64,000 bases of DNA from contig JAFPZF010000032.1 of the NCBI GenBank assembly GCA_017417385.1, positions 21,537 through 85,536 on the forward strand, given 5' to 3'. Below, piece by piece: positions 1-10,500 of this stretch. The notes beneath the pieces are model-generated. The model was not told where the DNA came from and searched no databases. It saw nothing but the letters and a program-made list of their open reading frames with translations. A program made the translations under genes and the position numbers. The stretch's first letter is position 1. Every line of letters starts with the position of its first letter. This stretch comes from Bacteroidales bacterium. GTDB taxonomy: Bacteria > Bacteroidota > Bacteroidia > Bacteroidales > Marinilabiliaceae.

Positions 1-1
1 C

Positions 2-1396
2 ATTTGCTTATTCTTCGAACTTCACCAGCCCGTCAGACTTCGTAGATATCGTTTCTTCGACATAGGCAACGATCACTATTACTATGACGACTATGCCAAC
101 GAGAGCAACATCAACAAGCTCGCTCATACATGCTACCTGCCTGCCAATAAGGTCCTGCTGGAGCTGCTAAAGAAGTACAAAGGAAAATTTTCCGTGGCCT
201 TCTCAATCTCCGGAACGATGATAGACCAGCTTAAGATCTACGCGCCGGAGGTCATCGAGAGCTTCAAGGCCCTCGCCCAGACAAAGTGCGTCGAGTTCGT
301 CGCTGAGACATCCGCTCACTCGCTCGCATCGGTGCGTAACGCCGACGAGTTCAAGCGTCAGGTTGCTCAGCAGGTCAAGACTATCGAGGATACATTCGGA
401 CAGGTGCCAGTCGTATTCCGCAACACAGAGCTCATCTACTCTGACGGCATCGGCGAGATAGTCGCCCAGATGGGCTTCAAGGCTATGCTCAGTGAAGGCG
501 CAAAGCAGACACTCGGCTGGAAGAGTGCCAACTATATGTACTGCAACTCCATCGAGCCAAAGATGAAGGTCCTCGTCCGCAACTACCACATGAGCGACGA
601 CATCGCTCTCCGCTTCTCCAACCAGAGCTGGAGCGAGTGGCCGCTGACCGCCCAAAAGTTCAAGAGCTGGGCAGACGGCATCGACGGCAACGAGGAGCTC
701 ATCAACCTCTTCATGAACTACGAGACCTTCGGAGCGAACCACAGCATTGAGAGTGGCATCCTCGAGTTCCTCAAGGCACTCCCGGAAGTCTTCGTGCAGG
801 ACAGCAACTATGCCTTCACGACACCGAGCAAGGCAGCACAGAAGCTACAGTCAGTCTCGGCAGTCCACGTCCCGTCGGCTACCAGCTGGGTCGACGAGGA
901 GCGCGACCTCACCGCCTGGCTCGGCAACGAGATGCAGAACGAGGCTGTCGACAAGCTATACGCCCTCACGCCGCTCATGGAGCGTTGCAAGGACGAGCAG
1001 CTCATCAAGGACTGGCAGTACCTTCAGTCGAGCGACCACTTCTACTACATGGGGACGAAGTTCTTCGCCAACGGCTCCAACCGTGCATATACGAGCCCAT
1101 ACCAGACTCCATACGAGGCCTTCATCAACTATATGAACGTTCTCAGCGACTTTGCCGAGAGACTCAAGAAGGCTGTGCCAGACGTCGATAGCGAGATAGC
1201 ATCTCTCAAGGAGCAGAACGCACAGCTCCAGAGCGAAGTAAGCAGCCTCGAGAAGCAGCTCGTCAAGGCAGGCGTCGAGCCAGAGAAGAAGGCGACGGCT
1301 AAGAAGACGACCGCCAAGAAGACTGCGGAGAAGAAGGCAACGACCACCAAGGCCTCTGCTTCTACGACTTCTAGGACTCGCAAGAAGAAGGAATAA
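2..1396 (+). CDS. GH57 family alpha-amylase/glucan hydrolase, 5' end outside window
   Basis: The reading frame is open from base 2, so the start lies upstream; about 464 codons are visible. The first residues (FELHQPVRLRRYRFF, then DIGNDHYYYDDYANE) match the N-terminal region of cytoplasmic Bacteroidales GH57 amylases, which normally begin only a few residues earlier, so little is missing. FVAETSAHSL and YSDGIGEIVAQMGF are further family blocks. GH57 enzymes cut or rearrange alpha-1,4-glucans; no signal peptide is expected. The stop is followed 53 bases later by the glycogen phosphorylase gene on the same strand, so the two likely form a glycogen/maltodextrin operon. Odd: the last 35 or so residues are almost only Lys, Ala, Thr and Ser (KKATAKKTTAKKT...), a histone-H1-like basic tail after a coiled-coil-like segment (SEIASLKEQNAQLQSEV). 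Confidence 0.9.
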   Translation: MCLFFELHQPVRLRRYRFFDIGNDHYYYDDYANESNINKLAHTCYLPANKVLLELLKKYKGKFSVAFSISGTMIDQLKIYAPEVIESFKALAQTKCVEFVAETSAHSLASVRNADEFKRQVAQQVKTIEDTFGQVPVVFRNTELIYSDGIGEIVAQMGFKAMLSEGAKQTLGWKSANYMYCNSIEPKMKVLVRNYHMSDDIALRFSNQSWSEWPLTAQKFKSWADGIDGNEELINLFMNYETFGANHSIESGILEFLKALPEVFVQDSNYAFTTPSKAAQKLQSVSAVHVPSATSWVDEERDLTAWLGNEMQNEAVDKLYALTPLMERCKDEQLIKDWQYLQSSDHFYYMGTKFFANGSNRAYTSPYQTPYEAFINYMNVLSDFAERLKKAVPDVDSEIASLKEQNAQLQSEVSSLEKQLVKAGVEPEKKATAKKTTAKKTAEKKATTTKASASTTSRTRKKKE

Positions 1397-1449
1397 CTCC
1401 CCACTCTTTATCATAATTACTATTAGCAACTACATAAACAGCATACTAA

Positions 1450-3993
1450 ATGGAAAACAAGAGGAACTTCGCTCCATCTGCCGAGCCGCTCTGGAAGTCG
1501 ATTATTGTCAAGTCGAAGTTGCCAGAGGAGTTGAGCTGCTTGCACGAACTGTCCCGCAACATCTGGTGGGTGTGGAACTACGAGGCCATCGAGCTCTTCG
1601 AGGACATTGATAGCGAACTCTGGGCAAGCGTCGAGAAGAACCCGATATTGCTCCTTGAGAGGGTATCTTACACCCGCCTCTCCGAGTTGGCCAAGAATGC
1701 TAACTTCGTAGCACGACTCAACGGCGTTTACTCCAAGTTTAAGACCTACTTGAAGCAGCCTTTCGCCTACACACCTCAGATCGCCTACTTCAGTATGGAG
1801 TACGGTCTGACCAACATTCTGAAGATTTACTCTGGTGGTCTTGGCATCCTCGCTGGCGACTACCTCAAGGAGGCTTCTGACAGCCGCGTCAACATGACGG
1901 CTGTCGGTCTGCTCTACCGCTACGGATACTTCAAGCAGAGCCTCTCTATCAACGGCGAGCAGCAGGCAATCTTCGAGGCTCAGGAGTTCCAGAGCCTCCC
2001 GCTCGACGAGGTCCGCACGTCTGACGGCAAGCTCCTCTATATACCTATCAACTTCCCGAACCGCCAGGTTCAGTTGAAGGTCTGGAGAGTCAACGTCGGT
2101 CGTATCTCTCTCTACCTCCTCGATGCTGACCATCCTCTCAACAACCCAGAGGATAGGACTATCACGCACTCGCTCTATGGTGGCGACTGGGAGAACCGTA
2201 TGAAGCAGGAGATCATCCTCGGCATGGGTGGTGTCCGTCTCCTCAATGCCCTCGGTATCACGGCAGATGTCTACCACTGCAACGAGGGTCACGCAGCTCT
2301 CCTCAACGTCCAGAGGCTCATCGACTACACCGACGCTGGTCTCTCTTTCCCAGAGGCTCTCGAGGTCGTCAAGGCTACGTCGCTCTTCACGACTCACACG
2401 CCGGTCCCTGCAGGTCATGACAAGTTCGACGAGGGTCTCGTCGGCAAGTACCTCGGCCATGCGCCAGAGCTTCTCGGCATCTCTTGGAACGACTTCATGG
2501 AACTCGGCCGTGAGAACGACGGTAAGTTCTCTATGAGCGTCCTTGCAGCTCGTACCTCTCAGGAGATGAACGGTGTCAGCTGGCTCCACGGCGAGGTCAC
2601 CAAGGATATGTTCAAGCACCTCTGGCCTGGCTTCACCGCTGACGAACTTCATATCAACTACGTCACCAACGGTGTCCACTATGGCACATGGACGAGTAGC
2701 GAGATGCAGCGCTTCAACGAGAAGTATCTCGATGCCGACCTTATGAAGGACGTCTCCAACAAGGGCTACTGGGAAAAGGTCCAGAGCGTCGACGACGCTG
2801 TCCTCTGGGATGTCCGTAAGGCTCTCAAGAAGAAACTCTTCGACTACGTCCGCGAACGTAAGGTCAGCACTCTCTACGCTACCGACGACCCTTCGCGCGC
2901 TCTCGACGTTCTCGAAGGTATCAACCCGAACGCTCTGACGATTGGCTTCGCTCGTCGCTTCGCTACCTACAAGCGTGCACACCTCCTCTTCAGCGACCTC
3001 AACCGCCTTAGCAAGATCGTCAACAACCCTGAAAAGCCTGTTCAGTTCATCTTCGCCGGTAAGGCTCACCCTGCCGACAAGCCTGGTCAGGACCTTATCA
3101 AGATGATTGTCGAGATCTCTCATCGCCCTGAGTTCATCGGTAAGATTATCTTCCTCGAGAACTACGATATGGATCTCGCTCACCGTCTCGTCAGCGGCGT
3201 CGACGTATGGCTCAACACGCCTACCCGTCCGCTCGAGGCTTCCGGTACGTCTGGTCAGAAGGCAGAACTCAACGGTGTCCTCAACTTCAGCGTCCTCGAC
3301 GGATGGTGGTACGAGGGCTACAAGCAGGAGGCTGGCTGGGCGCTCACCGACAAGCAGACCTACCAGGACAACGGCTTCCAGAACGAGCTCGACGCATCGA
3401 CGATCTACTACACGCTAGAACACGAGATCATACCTCTTTACTACGACCAGACCAACGGCGTGCCTAAGCGCTGGGTACAGTACATCAAGAACTCGCTCAA
3501 CCGTATCGCGCCTGAGTTTACGACCAAGCGTATGATCACGGACTACCTCAACCGCTTCTACCTCCCGCAGGAGAAGAGGGGCAAGCTCCTCAAGGCAGAC
3601 GACTTCAAGCTCGCTAAGGATCTTACGACCTGGAAGCAGAAGGTTCGCAACGTCTGGAACAAGATCGAGGTCCTCGACGTCGATATGCCAGACATCGCCA
3701 AGGAGCAGCTCGGCATCGGTCAGATCTACCCGATCTCTATCACTCTCGACAAGGTCGACCCGGATGTGGAGTTCGGTCTCGAGATGGTCTTCGCAAGCGG
3801 CGCCGACGAGAACAATATGAAGGTCGTTCACGCTGAGCCGTTCTCTATCGCTAAGCGTGATGGCTCGAAGGTCACCTACTCTGTCAGCCTCTCGCTGAAC
3901 TACCCAGGTGTCTTCCGCTTCGGCCTCCGTATCTTCCCGAGCAACCCGCTTCTGCCTAACAAGCAGGACTTCCCGCTCCTGAAGTGGATCTAG
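1450..3993 (+). CDS. glgP: Alpha-glucan (glycogen/maltodextrin) phosphorylase, GT35
   Basis: This 847-residue protein is a full-length GT35 phosphorylase of the short bacterial type, which releases glucose-1-phosphate from alpha-1,4-glucans using pyridoxal phosphate. Visible landmarks: YFSMEYGL...YSGGLGILAGDYLKEASD near residues 113-147, the catalytic-site HCNEGH near 275, the FTTHTPVPAGHD loop, FAGKAHPAD, and the PLP-lysine segment EASGTSGQKAELNGVLNFSV near 600, where Gln stands at the position often held by Met or Glu. There is no signal peptide, so it is cytoplasmic. It follows the GH57 gene with a 53-base gap and is closed by a strong terminator, so the pair is probably one transcript for turnover of stored or imported glucans. 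Confidence 0.95.
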   Translation: MENKRNFAPSAEPLWKSIIVKSKLPEELSCLHELSRNIWWVWNYEAIELFEDIDSELWASVEKNPILLLERVSYTRLSELAKNANFVARLNGVYSKFKTYLKQPFAYTPQIAYFSMEYGLTNILKIYSGGLGILAGDYLKEASDSRVNMTAVGLLYRYGYFKQSLSINGEQQAIFEAQEFQSLPLDEVRTSDGKLLYIPINFPNRQVQLKVWRVNVGRISLYLLDADHPLNNPEDRTITHSLYGGDWENRMKQEIILGMGGVRLLNALGITADVYHCNEGHAALLNVQRLIDYTDAGLSFPEALEVVKATSLFTTHTPVPAGHDKFDEGLVGKYLGHAPELLGISWNDFMELGRENDGKFSMSVLAARTSQEMNGVSWLHGEVTKDMFKHLWPGFTADELHINYVTNGVHYGTWTSSEMQRFNEKYLDADLMKDVSNKGYWEKVQSVDDAVLWDVRKALKKKLFDYVRERKVSTLYATDDPSRALDVLEGINPNALTIGFARRFATYKRAHLLFSDLNRLSKIVNNPEKPVQFIFAGKAHPADKPGQDLIKMIVEISHRPEFIGKIIFLENYDMDLAHRLVSGVDVWLNTPTRPLEASGTSGQKAELNGVLNFSVLDGWWYEGYKQEAGWALTDKQTYQDNGFQNELDASTIYYTLEHEIIPLYYDQTNGVPKRWVQYIKNSLNRIAPEFTTKRMITDYLNRFYLPQEKRGKLLKADDFKLAKDLTTWKQKVRNVWNKIEVLDVDMPDIAKEQLGIGQIYPISITLDKVDPDVEFGLEMVFASGADENNMKVVHAEPFSIAKRDGSKVTYSVSLSLNYPGVFRFGLRIFPSNPLLPNKQDFPLLKWI

Positions 3994-4020
3994 TAGCTTA
4001 GCTTACTAAGAGTTAATAAT

Positions 4021-4057
4021 AAAATCCCGCGAGGCTCTACGCTTCGCGGGATTTTTT
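4021..4057 (+). terminator. Rho-independent terminator after glgP
   Basis: A 12-base stem (AAAATCCCGCGA / TCGCGGGATTTT) closes an 11-base loop and runs into a T-rich stretch. It starts 27 bases after the glgP stop and ends the GH57-glgP transcript. Confidence 0.9.
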
Positions 4058-4348
4058 GCAATCCTCGGCACGTCCTCCTCCAACTCTCTATGAAGCATGT
4101 TTACTGTAGGACGAATAGACATTATTGTTGAACCCTCTTATTCTCCCCAGCCTCCCCTGTCGCTTCTTGTTTCTTGGCCTCTTTGGGTCTCCAGATTTAA
4201 CTCTTTCCCCTCATATAGCCAAGTGTAGCACTCGTCATCTCCATTTTGATTTGTCAAAATGATTGTTGAGTCTCCCTCCTTCCCCCCTCCCTCATAAGTA
4301 AATCACAGTTTTTTCTCTCCAACCCCTATGTTTTACTGCGTTTCATGG
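4058..4348. other. Intergenic stretch without a gene
   Basis: These bases between the glgP terminator and the sstT promoter are rich in C and T. I see no convincing reading frame, RNA or repeat in them. Confidence 0.5.
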
Positions 4349-4356
4349 TAATTTTG
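4349..4356 (+). promoter_or_regulatory. Candidate -7 box for sstT
   Basis: TAATTTTG fits the Bacteroidota -7 consensus TAnnTTTG and lies 23 bases before the ATG at 4380. No clear -33 element is visible, so the call rests on the -7 box and its position. Confidence 0.5.
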
Positions 4357-4379
4357 CTACCGATTTTGCAGTAGTGGCA

Positions 4380-5591
4380 ATGAACAAGTTTTTTCGCGCT
4401 TATCACAGGTGGACTAGCATCAGTCTGGTCTTACGTATTTTGTGTGGTTTGGTCCTGGGTGTCATCCTGGGTTTCTCCCTCCCGTCTTTCTCCGCCATCG
4501 GTCTTTTGGGCGTCGGCTTTGTCAACGCTCTGAAGGCTATCGCCCCTATCCTCGTCGCTGTCCTCGTGACGGCCTCTATCGCCAAGGCTAAGGGCGGTCT
4601 CGGGAACCGTTTCGGTCTCGTCGTGACGCTCTACCTCTTCTCTACCTTCGTGGCGGCTGTCGTCGCCGTCGTCGGTAGTCACCTCTTCCCCGTCACCCTG
4701 ACTTTCCGCGAGGCTGCCGACGGCTGCGCTCCAGAAGGGCTGTCCGAGGTCTTCTCAACTCTGATTTCTAATATGGTCCAGAACCCTCTCGCCGCCATTG
4801 CTTCGGCTAACTATATCGGCATTCTTTTCTGGTCTATCATCGTCGGCATTGCCCTCCGCCAGCGCGCCTCCTCTGCTACTATCGACGTCGTCGTCGATGT
4901 CGCCGGTGCCGTCTCCGCTGTCGTCGCCTGGGTGATTCAGTTCGCACCCTTCGGCATCATGGGTCTTGTCTTCACAGCTGTCTCCGAGAGCGGTATGGAG
5001 ATCTTTACTGAGTATGGCAAGCTGGTCCTCCTCCTCGTCGGGTGTATGCTCTTCGTCGCCCTCGTGACAAACCCTATCATTGTTGCCGCCACTATCCGCC
5101 GCAATCCCTATCCTATGGTCTGGCGGTGTCTCAAGGAGAGCGGCCTTAGCGCCTTCTTTACTCGCTCCTCGGCTGCCAACATCCCTGTCAATATGGATCT
5201 CTGCAAGCGTATGGGGCTCGACGAGAACTTCTATTCTGTCAGCATCCCGCTCGGCGCTACTATCAATATGAATGGCGCGGCCATCACTATCACTGTCCTT
5301 TCCCTCGCTGTCGCCGGCACTATGGGCGTCCATGTCGGCATCCTCCCTGCTATCATCCTCAGCGCTATCGCCACTCTCGGCGCCTGTGGCACTTCTGGCG
5401 TCGCTGGCGGCTCACTGCTCCTCGTTCCTATGGCCTGCTCCTTCTTCGGAGTCTCTGCCGACGTGGCTATGCAGGCTGTCGGCATCGGCTTCATCATTGG
5501 CGTCATCCAGGACTCTGTCGAGACGGCCCTCAACTCGAGTGGCGACGTCATCTTTACCGCGACCGCAGAGCTCCGCGAGAAGAAAGGGTAG
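4380..5591 (+). CDS. sstT: Serine/threonine:sodium symporter SstT
   Basis: A hydrophobic protein of 403 residues of the dicarboxylate/amino acid:cation symporter family, SstT branch, which imports serine and threonine with sodium. The N-terminus (FFRAYHRWTSISLVLRILCGLVLG) and the blocks NIPVNMDLCKRMGLDE, PLGATINMNGAAITITVL and GTSGVAGGSLLLVPMACS are typical; the length matches the family. About eight membrane spans and two re-entrant hairpins are expected. An upstream in-frame GTG at 4374 is possible, but the ATG at 4380 gives the usual MNKFF start. The gene stands alone, converging on the DUF1016 gene 52 bases away, with no obvious terminator between them. Confidence 0.93.
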   Translation: MNKFFRAYHRWTSISLVLRILCGLVLGVILGFSLPSFSAIGLLGVGFVNALKAIAPILVAVLVTASIAKAKGGLGNRFGLVVTLYLFSTFVAAVVAVVGSHLFPVTLTFREAADGCAPEGLSEVFSTLISNMVQNPLAAIASANYIGILFWSIIVGIALRQRASSATIDVVVDVAGAVSAVVAWVIQFAPFGIMGLVFTAVSESGMEIFTEYGKLVLLLVGCMLFVALVTNPIIVAATIRRNPYPMVWRCLKESGLSAFFTRSSAANIPVNMDLCKRMGLDENFYSVSIPLGATINMNGAAITITVLSLAVAGTMGVHVGILPAIILSAIATLGACGTSGVAGGSLLLVPMACSFFGVSADVAMQAVGIGFIIGVIQDSVETALNSSGDVIFTATAELREKKG

Positions 5592-5643
5592 GGGGGTAAT
5601 ACTCAACTTTATTTCAATTTTCCTAATTGCGGGGTCTATCCTT

Positions 5644-6909
5644 TCAACTTTTAGAGTTTTCAGTGTTGTCCACCCTGCTCATCAAGCGTTTTGTCTCCCG
5701 CAATTCTTTTTGTAAGAGTCGTACTCGTTCTGCCAATTGCTCTTGGCTTGGCAAAGCATCCTTTATTTGGATGTTGTTATATGTTGCGACACCCATTGGA
5801 GTGCTGATTCCTTTGAACGACCATTGAACGTCAATCTTATCCATGTCAGAGCAAACAAGTAAGCCTATCGTCGGATTATCGTCATCTGTCTTCAACAATT
5901 CATCAACAGCATTCACGTAATAGTTCAACTTGCCTGCAAACTCTGGTTCAAATGGCTTGGCTTTCAGTTCGCACACGACGTAGCAACGCAGACGAATGTG
6001 ATAAAATAGCAAGTCTATCTTTCGAGAGCGACCACCCACTACAAGTTCCTTTTGCTTGCCTATAAAGGCAAAGCCTATTCCCATTTCCAGCAAAAGGGCA
6101 GTTACATTCTCGGTAAGGGCTTGCTCTAACTCGGCCTCGTCATAGATCTCATGCTCAACCGTGGCAAAACCGAAATCATAGTTCTCTTTTAGAACTTCCT
6201 GAACAAGTTTACTTTGCAACTCGGGCAAATGGTCGGTAAAGTTGTTGACTATCTTGCCTTGGTGCTCATAGAGATTGGCCTTGATGCAATTAGTCAGAGC
6301 ATTACGGCTTAACCCTTGCTCTATAGTTCTACCCACGTAGAATAATGCCTCGTCAATAGATTTACATTTCGTCATTATCTCCACATGATGCCCCCAAGGA
6401 ACAAGTGCAAATAGTTGTGGGAAAGCTATGCCGATTTCTTTTTCGGATGTCGAAACGTGTCGCAGAATTTCTCTAACAGGTTGTTGGAGTTTTTGTACAC
6501 CCTGATTAACAGATAGTTGTAATTCTCTAACAACCTGTTGGAGTTTTTCTCTTGCACCAGCCTTTGTGTAAAACAAATACCACTTCTTCATGAACCACAG
6601 ATTGGAAGTGGAAAATCCGTCCGAATTAGGGAACTCTCGCTTCAAGTCGAGACTAACCTGCTCTACGACTCCTGCACCCCAACGTTCTTCAGCCTTTTTC
6701 TGTACCAAGTCACGACCAAGTTCCCAGTTGAACAGAAGTTTCTCCGCATTCACCTTGACTGCCGCCTTTACCTGTGCAGAACGATAGCGACTCTTGATGT
6801 CCGCTATCCATTCCGCATAGTCCGCGTCAATATGAATATCGTGCGACTTCACGATATGTGGTTCTGCCTGTGGCTGTATACTTTTGTTATCTTTCATCAA
6901 TTCCTTCAT
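5644..6909 (-). CDS. DUF1016 (YhcG-type) PD-(D/E)XK nuclease-domain protein
   Basis: 421 residues. The N-terminal half (YRSAQVKAAVKVNAEKLLFNWELG, then WGAGVVEQVSLDLKREFP and STSNLWFMKKWY) is the DUF1016 N-terminal domain; the C-terminal half carries a PD-(D/E)XK nuclease core (KIDLLFYHIRLRCYVVCELK, about residues 300-320, with the D...ExK pattern). The biochemical role of the family is poorly known; links to DNA metabolism or defence are inference. The gene is much richer in A and T and uses different codons from its neighbours, which suggests transfer. Between the two domains an 18-residue unit containing KLQQ.VRE is repeated (near residues 121-156). Start: ATG at 6909; the ATG at 6897 is the alternative. 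A candidate promoter lies at 6965-6972. Confidence 0.88.
   Translation of the reverse strand: MKELMKDNKSIQPQAEPHIVKSHDIHIDADYAEWIADIKSRYRSAQVKAAVKVNAEKLLFNWELGRDLVQKKAEERWGAGVVEQVSLDLKREFPNSDGFSTSNLWFMKKWYLFYTKAGAREKLQQVVRELQLSVNQGVQKLQQPVREILRHVSTSEKEIGIAFPQLFALVPWGHHVEIMTKCKSIDEALFYVGRTIEQGLSRNALTNCIKANLYEHQGKIVNNFTDHLPELQSKLVQEVLKENYDFGFATVEHEIYDEAELEQALTENVTALLLEMGIGFAFIGKQKELVVGGRSRKIDLLFYHIRLRCYVVCELKAKPFEPEFAGKLNYYVNAVDELLKTDDDNPTIGLLVCSDMDKIDVQWSFKGISTPMGVATYNNIQIKDALPSQEQLAERVRLLQKELRETKRLMSRVDNTENSKS
6470..6548 (-). repeat. Two-copy 54-base repeat inside the DUF1016 gene
   Basis: A 25-base segment at 6470-6494 recurs at 6524-6548 with four changes, exactly 54 bases apart, so the frame is kept. 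The protein repeat is EKLQQVVRE versus QKLQQPVRE. It sits in the linker between DUF1016-N and the nuclease core. Confidence 0.8.
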
Positions 6910-6964
6910 ATTTGTGGATTCTACTTCATTTTCACTTTACGCTCTCCAGAATTTTTCATCCTAA

Positions 6965-6972
6965 CAAATTTA
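6965..6972 (-). promoter_or_regulatory. Candidate -7 box for the DUF1016 gene
   Basis: On the minus strand this reads TAAATTTG, a full match to TAnnTTTG. It lies 55 bases before the ATG at 6909, giving a leader of about 45-50 bases. Confidence 0.45.
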
Positions 6973-7051
6973 CTAATATCCTTCCACTAGACAAGTCTTC
7001 TTTAGCCTCATTTCAAATGACTCATCCGTTGAGTCGTCATTTGTAATATGC

Positions 7052-7310
7052 GTTCGGCGTAGACTCCAGCCTACGTCGTAGTTAAATCAAGGCTCCCGCC
7101 TTGCATAGCCTCCGTTCCGACCACTCCCTTTCGCCTCGTATGCTCTCTGTGCTCTCCCCCGAGCGTCAGGTCGCCCTCCGTGTCCTTTCCCCCTCTCTGC
7201 TCCCTCTCCGTCGCCGTTAGGCGACCTCTCTGTGCCCTCCGTGCCCTCTGTGTGAGGCTTTAAAAATACCTCCCCTGTTCGGCGTAGACTCCAGCCTACG
7301 TTGTAGTTAA
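7052..7310. repeat. Direct repeat pair, 34 bases, in a gene-free stretch
   Basis: The 34-base sequence at 7052-7085 (beginning GTTCGGCGTAGACTCCAGCC) recurs at 7277-7310 with one change. Each copy holds a small inverted repeat, CGTAG...CTACG. The 6973-7521 region has no gene I can support; apart from these copies and the dispersed repeat at 7359-7424 it is C/T-rich low-complexity sequence. Confidence 0.7.
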
Positions 7311-7358
7311 TAGCATGGCTCTTCCCTCTCCCCTTTCCCCCCTCCTCCCCCTCAATTC

Positions 7359-7424
7359 CTCATTCCTAATTGCTCATCGGGTTAGCCCCGTATTAGCCCT
7401 GACTCCTCTTATGTTAACTTCCGG
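7359..7424. repeat. Dispersed intergenic repeat, copy 1
   Basis: Contains the blocks CTCATTCCTAATTG, GGGTTAGCCC.GTATTAG and CTCTTATGTTAACTTCCGG in that order. The same blocks recur in the same order at 33682-33744 and 47947-48002, and the GGGTTAGCCCTG core alone at 18026-18037. All copies lie between genes. Confidence 0.75.
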
Positions 7425-7521
7425 CCCTCATTGCTCATTGTCTCATCTATGAAAATCTGTTTCGTTCTTGAAACACTCTTTGACGGACAGCGTATAATAT
7501 GTTACTGTGTCTCAAAAATAT

Positions 7522-10500
7522 ATGCTTATGAGTACCTCACGCAACTCGTGGCTCAGGCTCCTGCCCGCCATGCTTCTGGCCCTCTCGACCCTCTTCTCAA
7601 CGCCCGCCCTCGCTGAGGACGAAATCACCGACTCCTGGAGATATTCGGCAACCCTCGCCGGCAAAAACTATGTAGACATTACTGTCGCAGCCATCTCCTT
7701 CTCCGGCCGCGACGCCTATCACAGAGGCTCGGAAATCAAGTACCGTGTCGTCGGCTCCAACTCTTGGACCACAATTTTCAAGATCCGTACCTGGACGCAG
7801 GACGACGACAACTCCTATGCCAACATAGCTCTGACTTCCTACACGGACTACCTTTACCTCACCAACCCCAGCAACGGCGCCAACATGCTGATCGCTGACA
7901 CCGAGACGAACTGCTCCGTGTCGAAGTCAACCAACGACCTCAACCCTGTCGCCAAACTCCGCTGGCAGGTGCCAAACGAATTGAGAGGCAAAAGCATCGA
8001 GTTCTATGTCAAGCTCATCTGGGACCATACTGTCCAGACCACCCCTGACGATAAGGACATATTCATAAGCGGACAGGTAGACCTCCCTGCTGCTCAGGAA
8101 GTCCAGCTGCCGCAACTCCTCGAGCCTATGCTCTCCTATGACAAGGCTTCCACCGGACAAGTCCTCATCCCTTGGATGATAATGGCTGGCGACGTCAAAA
8201 AATATCGTGTCTCTTATCTCGATGAAAACAACATCCGGACTTACATCGAGGAGACCAACTATACTCAGTCCTCCGGCTTCATCTCGCTCTATGCCGGCCA
8301 AGAATACCATCAGCTACAGATCGAGGTCCTCTACGACCACCCTGACTATGGGACGACCCTCGGCTATCTGCAGTCCAACACCGTCAACGTCAAGAAACTC
8401 CACACTCCAGATAATTTCAAAGCCGTCGAGGACGACAGGGGTAACGTCACTCTCTCTTGGGACGTCCCCGACTTCGCCTCAGAAGACATCTCGGATGGCG
8501 ACTCTTGGGAGATCCAGCGCAACTCGAAAGGTTTCTTCGACTTAGACGAGTCCAACTGGAAGACTATCACCAATATAGACTACTCTGACTATGTCTCTCT
8601 CGAAAACGACATCGCTCACTACGAATTCCTCGACGAGACAATGCTTCGCAACTACGACGGTCCTCCTCTCTACCGTATCCGCCGTATGACAACGGCTCAT
8701 TGGAACTGGGAGGGAAACCCCGCTTCCCGCTGGGCGCAGGTCAAATACCTTACCAGACTCTCCGGCCTCTTGTACCTCTCTGTCCAGAAAAGCACTAAGT
8801 GGGACGAGGGCGACCATTCCGTCACCTTGAACTGGTCTCAGCAGGATGCCTACAACCCTATCCCAAATACTTTGCCGGTCATGTATGGACCCTCAGAGGT
8901 CTATCAATCCTACGCCGATGCTGTCGCGGCTGGCCGCACTACCTTGCCCACTTTTGTCTTGTCCTACTTTTGCGGCTCATGGTATATGCTTCAGGTCGAT
9001 GAACTCCTTGCTGTTACTAAGCGGTCGTTAAATGCTCCAGATCGGATCGAAACAGCGATGAAATCGTATGGCCAATCTTTGTCTGTTTCTACGACCGACT
9101 ACGAGATCCTCACGGAGTCTTACAATTATAATGTGTTGGCAGAACATGGCGCGCTGTCCTCGATGTACCACACTATCGCCGACATCACTGGCAAGGATAT
9201 TACTAAGAAGGTTATTGGCGGAGTAGAGCGTACCGCCCTTTTCAACGCAGGGTACAATTTAGCCTTCAAGCGCATCCCCGACGACCCCTTCGCCTTTTCG
9301 TCTACTCGTGACGTCCGTTTTAGTATTGACTACTCTAAGTATTACGTATCTGCCCGTACTCTCCTTATGGCAAAGGCGGACCTCAACGAATGGCTCAAGA
9401 ACAACCTCAAGTATGAAGATGAGCAGATATATGTCTTCGACCCACAGGCTCAACTGGTCCTCGAGACGTTCGCTATCAACCAGCAGACTCGAGACACTGT
9501 CGAGGTCATTCGAGAGATCCTCTCCGAAGAGGAAATCGCCGCCAAGAAGCTGACAAGGACTCTCTTACGCCCTTGCCTCGACTATGAGTTCCGGCTGACG
9601 GTCAACAAGGGCCGTAGCAGGCTCCCCCTGTCTGAGACTGGCATGCAGAAGTTCGCTACGAAACTCGAAGGCGCCAACGCTGTCTACGCCTTCGCCAACA
9701 CTGGCTCTATACCCTCACTCTCTACCGAAACCAACCAAGACTACGTCGCTCTCGCCTGGGAGGCCAAAGGCGACTTGGCCGACTACTACGACGTCTACCG
9801 CGATGGCGTCCTTATCGCCTCCGGACTCGTCCAGACCTACTACTCCGACAAGTCCGCTCTACCTAAGGCTTCACACTCCTACCAGGTCAATGGCGTCTCG
9901 ATGTGCGAAGGTAAGACCTACTTTATGCATAGCCCCGTCATGGAGGGACACATCAAGCCTACTGGCTACGTCAACGGACATGTGCGTATGATAGACGGGA
10001 CTAGCATGGGCGGTCTCTCTGTCTCCCTCAACGACGGCGACCGTCAGGTGGCTACGACGACGACCGACGCCGAGGGCTTCTACGAGTTCGACGAGATTGA
10101 ATACGAGGACACTAAGACTTTCGAAGTCTCTGTCCAGACCTCTGGCGACGAGGGCTCCTTCCGTCCCCGCTCGGCAACTTTCAGCCCCTACACCAACACG
10201 GTTCGCAATCTCGACTTCGAACTGACTAAATACTTCAAATACTCCGGCTACGTTCTCTACGCCGGCACAAGCATCCCCGTCGCTGACGTCTCTTTCTACC
10301 GCGATGGCGTACTCGTGACCAACCTTAACGGCGAACCTGTCAAGACTGACAACAACGGTGCATTCACTATCAGCATCCCACAAGGCTCCCACAAGGTCTG
10401 CGCCGCTAAGGACGGGCACGTGATGACTAACAACGGCTTCATCCTCAACGAGGACTCTCGGACTGGCGACAAGTGCGACTACTACTGGAGCCGAGATGTC

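Noticed and set aside
1423..3183. 586-codon open frame antisense to glgP
   Set aside because: It mirrors the codon pattern of glgP, has no recognisable domain, and glgP itself is certain.
6470..6548. CRISPR-like repeats
   Set aside because: Only two copies, in frame inside a gene, with no further repeats or cas genes.
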